From Nostoc sp. UHCC 0870 (lineage in GTDB: Bacteria > Cyanobacteriota > Cyanobacteriia > Cyanobacteriales > Nostocaceae): DNA of 64,000 nucleotides. The notes under the pieces were generated by a model that was not told the DNA's origin, did no database searches, and saw only the letters and a list, made by a program, of their open reading frames with translations. The translations under genes were made by a program, and so were the position numbers. The DNA lies in contig NZ_CP091913.1 in the NCBI RefSeq assembly GCF_022063185.1, positions 2,605,501 to 2,669,500 of the forward strand. Reading direction: 5' to 3'. This document shows positions 59,500 to 64,000 of this stretch, piece after piece. How positions within the stretch are numbered: the stretch's first letter is position 1; each line of letters starts with the position of its first letter.

Positions 59500-61188
59500 T
59501 TAATTAAATAAATCCAAGTCTGTGACAGCACCGACACTGCTAGAGGCGACTAACTTGGCATATTTCGCCAAGATGCCTTTTGTATAACGGGGTGGGCGGG
59601 GTTGCCATTTGGCGCGGCGGCTGGCTAATTCTGCATCGGAGATATTTAACTGTAACAGGCGGGAATTAGCATCAATAGTGATGCTATCACCTTCTTCGAC
59701 CAGAGCGATCGCACCACCAACGGCTGCTTCTGGGGCAACGTGTCCGACTACCATACCGTAAGTACCGCCAGAAAAGCGTCCATCGGTAATTAAGCCAACA
59801 GTATCACCCAAACCTGCACCAATAATTGCTGAAGTGGGGGCTAACATTTCCCGCATACCAGGGCCGCCTTTAGGGCCTTCATAGCGGATGACAATTACAT
59901 CACCAGCTTGAATTTTACCTGCGAGGATGGCATCTAAGCATTCTTCCTCTGAATCAAATACTTTTGCGGGGCCAGTAATTAAGGCTTTCTTGACTCCGGT
60001 AATTTTGGCTACAGCCCCTTCTGTAGCTAGATTACCTTTGAGAATAGCTAAGTGACCTTGGGCATACATTGGGTTATTCCAAGGACGAATCACATCTTGG
60101 TTGGCGGGTGGTTCTTCGGGGATATCTGCTAGAACTTCGGCAATGGTTTTACCTGTGATGGTCATACAGTCGCCGTGGAGTAAACCATGCACGAGTAGCA
60201 TTTTCATCACTTGGGGAATACCGCCAGCTTGGTGTAAGTTTGTGGCGACATATCGACCACTAGGTTTTAAATCACACAAAACGGGTACACGACCACGGAT
60301 AGTCTCAAAGTCATCTAGATTTAGTTCTACACCAGCTGCGCGAGCGATCGCTAGAAAATGTAATACGGCATTAGTTGAACCACCGACAGCCATAATTACA
60401 GAAATAGCATTTTCTATAGATTTACGGGTGATAATTTGCCGGGGTAAAAGTTGATGACGAATTGCTTCTACTAGTACCTTAGCTGATTCTTCGCTGCTAT
60501 CGGCTTTTTCGCCATCTTCCGCCGCCATTGTAGAAGAATAGGGTAAACTCATCCCCATCGCTTCAAAAGCCGAGGACATAGTATTAGCTGTGTACATCCC
60601 ACCGCAAGAACCCGCACCAGGACAAGCACGGCGTTCTACTTCCATCAGTTCGGTCTCGTCAATTTTCCCAGCACTGTATTCACCCACAGCTTCAAAGGAA
60701 CTGACAACAGTTAAGTCGCGGCCGTTGTAGTGTCCAGGTTTAATTGTGCCACCGTAAACAAAGATAGCCGGAATATTCATCCGCGCCATTGCAATCATTG
60801 CCCCTGGCATATTTTTATCACAGCCACCGATCGCAATTACACCATCCATACTTTGTCCAGTACAGGCGGTTTCAATGGAGTCAGCAATGACTTCTCGTGA
60901 CACTAGGGAATATTTCATCCCCTCCGTTCCCATCGAAATCCCATCACTAATAGTAATTGTGCCGAACATTTGCGGCATTGCCCCAGCTAGTTTAACCCCA
61001 GCTTCTGCTCTTTGTGCTAGTTGATTAATCCCCATATTACAGGGAGTAATTGTACTGTAGGCATTAGCTACACCAACAATTGCTTTGTTAAAGTCTTCAT
61101 CCTGAAAACCAACTGCACGCAGCATAGCGCGATTTGGCGATCGCTGCACCCCTTGTGTGACAACTTGACTTCTGAGATTCTCTGACAT
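59500..61188 (-). CDS. ilvD: Dihydroxy-acid dehydratase
   Basis: From [13 protein letters not shown] the protein has 562 residues, the usual size; the maximal frame adds 11 codons with further ATGs. It makes the 2-keto acids of valine, leucine and isoleucine synthesis. The Fe-S cluster ligands are in [16 protein letters not shown] and [16 protein letters not shown]; the Mg/substrate site [18 protein letters not shown] is present. It is divergent from a LysR regulator 120 bp away, which may control it in response to a branched-chain metabolite (inference). Confidence 0.96.
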   Translation of the reverse strand: MSENLRSQVVTQGVQRSPNRAMLRAVGFQDEDFNKAIVGVANAYSTITPCNMGINQLAQRAEAGVKLAGAMPQMFGTITISDGISMGTEGMKYSLVSREVIADSIETACTGQSMDGVIAIGGCDKNMPGAMIAMARMNIPAIFVYGGTIKPGHYNGRDLTVVSSFEAVGEYSAGKIDETELMEVERRACPGAGSCGGMYTANTMSSAFEAMGMSLPYSSTMAAEDGEKADSSEESAKVLVEAIRHQLLPRQIITRKSIENAISVIMAVGGSTNAVLHFLAIARAAGVELNLDDFETIRGRVPVLCDLKPSGRYVATNLHQAGGIPQVMKMLLVHGLLHGDCMTITGKTIAEVLADIPEEPPANQDVIRPWNNPMYAQGHLAILKGNLATEGAVAKITGVKKALITGPAKVFDSEEECLDAILAGKIQAGDVIVIRYEGPKGGPGMREMLAPTSAIIGAGLGDTVGLITDGRFSGGTYGMVVGHVAPEAAVGGAIALVEEGDSITIDANSRLLQLNISDAELASRRAKWQPRPPRYTKGILAKYAKLVASSSVGAVTDLDLFN

Positions 61189-61307
61189 TGTTTTTTCATC
61201 CATTGCTTTTACCTTAATCAAATCACTGTACGTGTATCATAGGTAGACTTTTTTGAGATGTCCAATATATATTTATTGAAAATTGAGACTTATAAAATAT
61301 TAAACAT

Positions 61308-62177
61308 ATGGAACTACGACACCTGCGCTACTTTATCGCTGTAGCTGAGGAACTACATTTCAGTAAAGCCGCAGAAAGACTGCATATAGCTCAACCACCT
61401 CTGAGCCAACAAATCCAACAGCTAGAGGCGGAACTAGGGGTAGAACTTTTGCATCGCAAAACTAAGCGACAAGTACAGCTAACAGCAGCTGGCCAGGTGT
61501 TTTTACAAGAGACTTATCAACTACTGAAGCAACTAGAAACAGCAGTAGCACTGACTCAAAGGACTGGACGTGGTGAAACAGGTCAACTCAGAATAGGATT
61601 TACTAGTTTGGTAATTTACGACTTATTACCCTTGATTTTGCGCCAATTTCGCGAACAATTTCCAGAAGTAGAACTAGTTTTACTGGAGTTAACGACCAGT
61701 CAACAGGAGCAAGCACTGAGAGATTCCCGAATTCATGTAGGTTTTGCTCATCCACCTTTAGAAAATGACACATTATCTTATAAATGTATTCACAGGGAAA
61801 GCTTGGTTGTGGCTTTGCCTTCAACTCATTCATTGGTGCAAAAAAAACATATCTCAGTGCGATCGCTTCTCAATGAACCTTTGATTATGTTTCCCCGCCA
61901 TCTAGCACCAGGACTTTACGATCGCATCATGAGTCTTTTTCAGCAGGAGCATTTAAACCCTAAAATTACTCAGGAGGCGATTCAAATGCAAACCATTATT
62001 GGACTAGTATCGGCTGGAATAGGTGTAGCGATCGCACCATCTTCTTTACAAAATCTGCAAAGGACTGGTGTAGCTTATCGTCCGATACTAGAAAAAGCAC
62101 CTGTAATAGAAACTGCCATAATCTGGCAGGAAAACAGATTAACTCCGATTGTAGAAAATTTTTTGCAATTTATTTAA
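61308..62177 (+). CDS. LysR family transcriptional regulator
   Basis: A 289-residue LTTR. The winged helix is standard (MELRHLRYFIAVAEELHFSKAAERLHIAQPPLSQQIQQLEAELGVELLHR), and the two-lobe effector domain begins RGETGQLRIGFTSLVIYDLLPLILRQF. The VSAGIGVAIAPSSLQN segment is the hinge region of the family. The nearby divergent gene is ilvD, so that is the first candidate target. No T-N11-A motif could be singled out with confidence in the 120-bp space. Confidence 0.93.
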   Translation: MELRHLRYFIAVAEELHFSKAAERLHIAQPPLSQQIQQLEAELGVELLHRKTKRQVQLTAAGQVFLQETYQLLKQLETAVALTQRTGRGETGQLRIGFTSLVIYDLLPLILRQFREQFPEVELVLLELTTSQQEQALRDSRIHVGFAHPPLENDTLSYKCIHRESLVVALPSTHSLVQKKHISVRSLLNEPLIMFPRHLAPGLYDRIMSLFQQEHLNPKITQEAIQMQTIIGLVSAGIGVAIAPSSLQNLQRTGVAYRPILEKAPVIETAIIWQENRLTPIVENFLQFI

Positions 62178-62207
62178 GGGACTTCCAGATAAAAAAATGT
62201 CCAAAAT

Positions 62208-62312
62208 GTAGGGTGCGTCAGTATGAATAATTTCCTGGTACAGCTAGGTTTTATAGCACTGACGCACCCTACTAACCGTCAATTTGGAATAATTTATTTT
62301 TTGGTGTTCCCT
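62208..62312. repeat. Composite repeat, copy 2, centre inverted
   Basis: The arms GTAGGGTGCGTCAGT (62208-62222) and reverse complement (62258-62272) and the 40-bp tail (62273-62312) equal copy 1 at 14354-14458. The 35-bp centre (62223-62257) is the reverse complement of the other (30 of 35). It fills the gap after the LysR gene. Confidence 0.92.
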
Positions 62313-62417
62313 AAAGTGTAGATGCCCTGTACAAAAGGATGCTCTAGACAGCTTTGATTAAGTCTTGATTTGTTTCCCACAATTGATGAGATAGAGTCAG
62401 TAAAATTGGCAATTAAT

Positions 62418-62439
62418 GCCCACGGATAAATCCGGGGGC
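62418..62439. repeat. Small hairpin GCCCACGGAT/ATCCGGGGGC
   Basis: A near-perfect 10-bp stem with a 2-bp loop, 35 bp upstream of the ABC ATPase gene. It resembles a dispersed extragenic hairpin and could also act as leader structure. Confidence 0.55.
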
Positions 62440-62473
62440 TTGAACCAAGCAAAGTTTAAAATGTTTCTATGTA

Positions 62474-63232
62474 ATGCCACAAAATAACTCAGTCGCTATT
62501 GAATTTCATGATGTCACCTTTAGCCGCAATCATCGTCCTTTGGTGTCGCGGCTCAATTTCGCCATTCATCGGGGGGAAGCGTTAGTATTACTCGGACGTA
62601 GTGGTAGCGGTAAAACTACCACTATGAAATTAATTAATCGCCTGTTTACACCCACCCAAGGCGAGGTGTTATTTAATGGTGTACCGACAACTCAATGGGA
62701 TGAAATTAAACTCAGGCGTAAGATTGGTTATGTAATTCAAGAAACTGGTTTGTTTCCTCACTTTACAGTAGAACGTAATGTGGGTTTAGTTCCTAGTTTA
62801 GAAGGCTGGCAACCGAAACAAATCAAAACGCGAGTATACGAATTATTGCAGTTGATAGGTTTAGATCCTACACAATTTGCTAGCCGTTATCCTCACGAAC
62901 TTTCGGGGGGACAAAGACAAAGGGTAGGTGTAGCCAGGGCTTTAGCCGCAGATCCGCCTGTATTATTAATGGATGAACCCTTTGGCGCACTCGATCCGAT
63001 TACGCGCTTAGAATTACAGCAGGAATTTCGGCGATTACAACAGGAATTAGGGAAGACAGTGGTTTTTGTCACCCATGACATTCAAGAAGCCTTTGTTTTG
63101 GCATCGAGAATTGGGTTAATGTATGGGGGAGAATTGGTAGTATTAGGGACGAAGGATGAATTTATGCGATCGCAACATCCCGAAAGTCTGGCATTCCTGC
63201 AATGTCTGCGTTCACTGCAAGACAACTTATGA
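62474..63232 (+). CDS. Osmoprotectant (glycine betaine/choline-type) ABC ATPase
   Basis: A 252-residue ABC protein: Walker A LGRSGSGKTTT, Q loop YVIQETGLFPHFTVERNV, signature LSGGQRQRVGVARAL, Walker B VLLMDEPFGALDP, H loop VTHDIQEAF. VIQETGLFPHFTVERN and the LRRKIGYVIQE sequence group it with OpuCA/OpuBA/ProV. It has no C-terminal CBS domains, unlike full-length OpuCA. It energises a quaternary-amine importer with the overlapping permease gene. No regulatory motif is obvious upstream beyond a small hairpin. Confidence 0.92.
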   Translation: MPQNNSVAIEFHDVTFSRNHRPLVSRLNFAIHRGEALVLLGRSGSGKTTTMKLINRLFTPTQGEVLFNGVPTTQWDEIKLRRKIGYVIQETGLFPHFTVERNVGLVPSLEGWQPKQIKTRVYELLQLIGLDPTQFASRYPHELSGGQRQRVGVARALAADPPVLLMDEPFGALDPITRLELQQEFRRLQQELGKTVVFVTHDIQEAFVLASRIGLMYGGELVVLGTKDEFMRSQHPESLAFLQCLRSLQDNL

Positions 63233-63861
63233 AAGATTTCTTCCTGATCAAGTACGCGTCAGAAATTTTACAACACACCCTAGAACATTTATTTTTAGTG
63301 GGTGTTGCCATTAGTATTGCCATTATGATCGGTATTCCTTTAGGAATTTTAATTACCCGTCAAACTCAACTGCGGCAACCAATTTTAGGTTTTGCTAATG
63401 TTCTCCAAACTATTCCTAGTTTGGCATTATTTGGCTTACTAATTCCTGTCCCAGTCATTGGTGGAATTGGTGTTGTTCCTGCGATTGTTGCCTTAACTTT
63501 ATATTCCCTACTACCTATAATTCGTAATACTTATACAGGTATTACAGGGGTAGATCCTGCAATTCGGGAAGCCGGGCGAGGAATGGGAATGACAGATAGA
63601 CAGTTATTATTACAAGTGGAAATTCCTTTAGCAATGGGTGTGATTTTGGCGGGGGTACGAGTATCGACAGTTATTAGTATTGGCATTGCAACTATTGCGG
63701 CTGCAATTGGTGCTGGAGGCTTGGGCGTGTTTATTTTCAGGGGAATTTCAGTAGTCAATAATCAGTTAATTTTAGCTGGGGCAGTTCCGGCGGCGGTGAT
63801 AGCACTACTCGCTGATTTATTGATTGGATTGCTAGAGAATAAATTAAAAGTGAAAAGTTAA
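63229..63861 (+). CDS. Osmoprotectant ABC permease (OpuCB-type)
   Basis: From MKDFFLIKYASEIL the permease has 210 residues with five or six membrane helices and the EAA motif (IREAGRGMGMTDRQLLLQVEIPLAMGVILAGVRVSTVISIG). The longer frame would put 31 bp of overlap into the ATPase gene; the ATG overlapping the stop as ATGA is the better choice. It forms the transmembrane pore of the betaine-type importer. The binding-protein gene follows after 22 bp. Confidence 0.92.
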   Translation: MKDFFLIKYASEILQHTLEHLFLVGVAISIAIMIGIPLGILITRQTQLRQPILGFANVLQTIPSLALFGLLIPVPVIGGIGVVPAIVALTLYSLLPIIRNTYTGITGVDPAIREAGRGMGMTDRQLLLQVEIPLAMGVILAGVRVSTVISIGIATIAAAIGAGGLGVFIFRGISVVNNQLILAGAVPAAVIALLADLLIGLLENKLKVKS

Positions 63862-63883
63862 TAATTTTTAGCAACTATGGGTT

Positions 63884-64000
63884 ATGAAAAGATTTTTTTT
63901 AGTTCTCTTATTCAGCTTTGCATTAGTGATGGCGATCGCTAGTTGTAAAACTAATCTAATAAGTAGTAGCGGTGATATTATTATAGCATCCAAAGACTTT
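63884..64000 (+). CDS. Osmoprotectant-binding lipoprotein (5' part, cut by the right edge)
   Basis: The first 39 codons read MKRFFLVLLFSFALVMAIASCKTNL, a lipoprotein signal with lipobox AIASC, then ISSSGDIIIASKDF, which begins the class of OpuCC-like binding proteins (strand IIIASKDF). It is the third gene of the importer operon, after ATPase and permease. The rest of the gene is outside the window, so ligand-binding residues cannot be checked. Confidence 0.85.
   Translation, partial: MKRFFLVLLFSFALVMAIASCKTNLISSSGDIIIASKDF

Overview
The window is chromosomal DNA from a filamentous cyanobacterium of the Nostoc/Anabaena group (inference). The GCGATCGC (HIP1) octamer recurs throughout, there are many period-7 tandem repeats of the Nostocales type, and several families are cyanobacterium-specific (SipA, DUF3134, MPBQ/MSBQ methyltransferase, CoaR/CoaT). 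Most genes are ordinary housekeeping or stress genes separated by repeat-rich spacers.

Layout. 1-4.3 kb is an arsenic-resistance cluster on the minus strand: arsR, GAPDH (gap3), arsJ, acr3 and the start of arsI, with two ArsR-type operators and a promoter between arsR and gap3. 4.3-18.5 kb holds a small conserved protein, a Ctp protease, ispG, two exopolysaccharide genes, a CSP41-like epimerase, PrxQ, a beta-helix protein with a frameshifted end, SipA, a Spy/CpxP-like protein divergent from a NarL-type two-component system, a deaminase and a voltage-gated K+ channel. 18.7-24.1 kb holds DUF3134, a cysteine-desulfurase-like protein, a small secreted protein and a 1042-residue fusion of a phosphate-binding-like domain to two DUF4912 domains. 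24.4-28.3 kb is the cobalt module coaR/coaT with a MerR-type operator, split by an exonuclease gene. 28.3-32.5 kb holds a 253-bp MITE-like element, argC, a mechanosensitive channel and an SRPBCC protein.

32.6-40.1 kb is a TonB receptor/ABC importer operon with a Fur-box-like site, preceded by a DUF1636 gene that has a cobalamin riboswitch upstream. 40.2-47.0 kb holds a plastoquinone/tocopherol methyltransferase, a SirB1-type protein and an RND efflux pump with its adaptor. 47.5-50.9 kb is a YqhD-like aldehyde reductase followed by a TetR regulator, tautomerase, thioesterase and glutathione S-transferase. Three copies of one TetR-type dyad lie just upstream of the TetR, thioesterase and GST genes. 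Next come a toxin remnant with an intact antitoxin, a GAF sensor and pyrD.

57-59.2 kb is the most striking region. A Ro60/Rsr (TROVE-vWA) gene is flanked by four tRNA-like RNAs, three upstream and one downstream. Each has a perfectly paired, copy-specific acceptor stem and a T arm. Where a tRNA has its anticodon arm, each carries a hairpin followed by an invariant GGGTTATCG, and three of the four also carry a Y-RNA-like GGCCGA. This looks like a multi-RNA Ro60/Y-RNA locus in which the Y element sits inside a tRNA-like body. The window ends with ilvD, a divergent LysR gene and an osmoprotectant ABC importer cut by the right edge.
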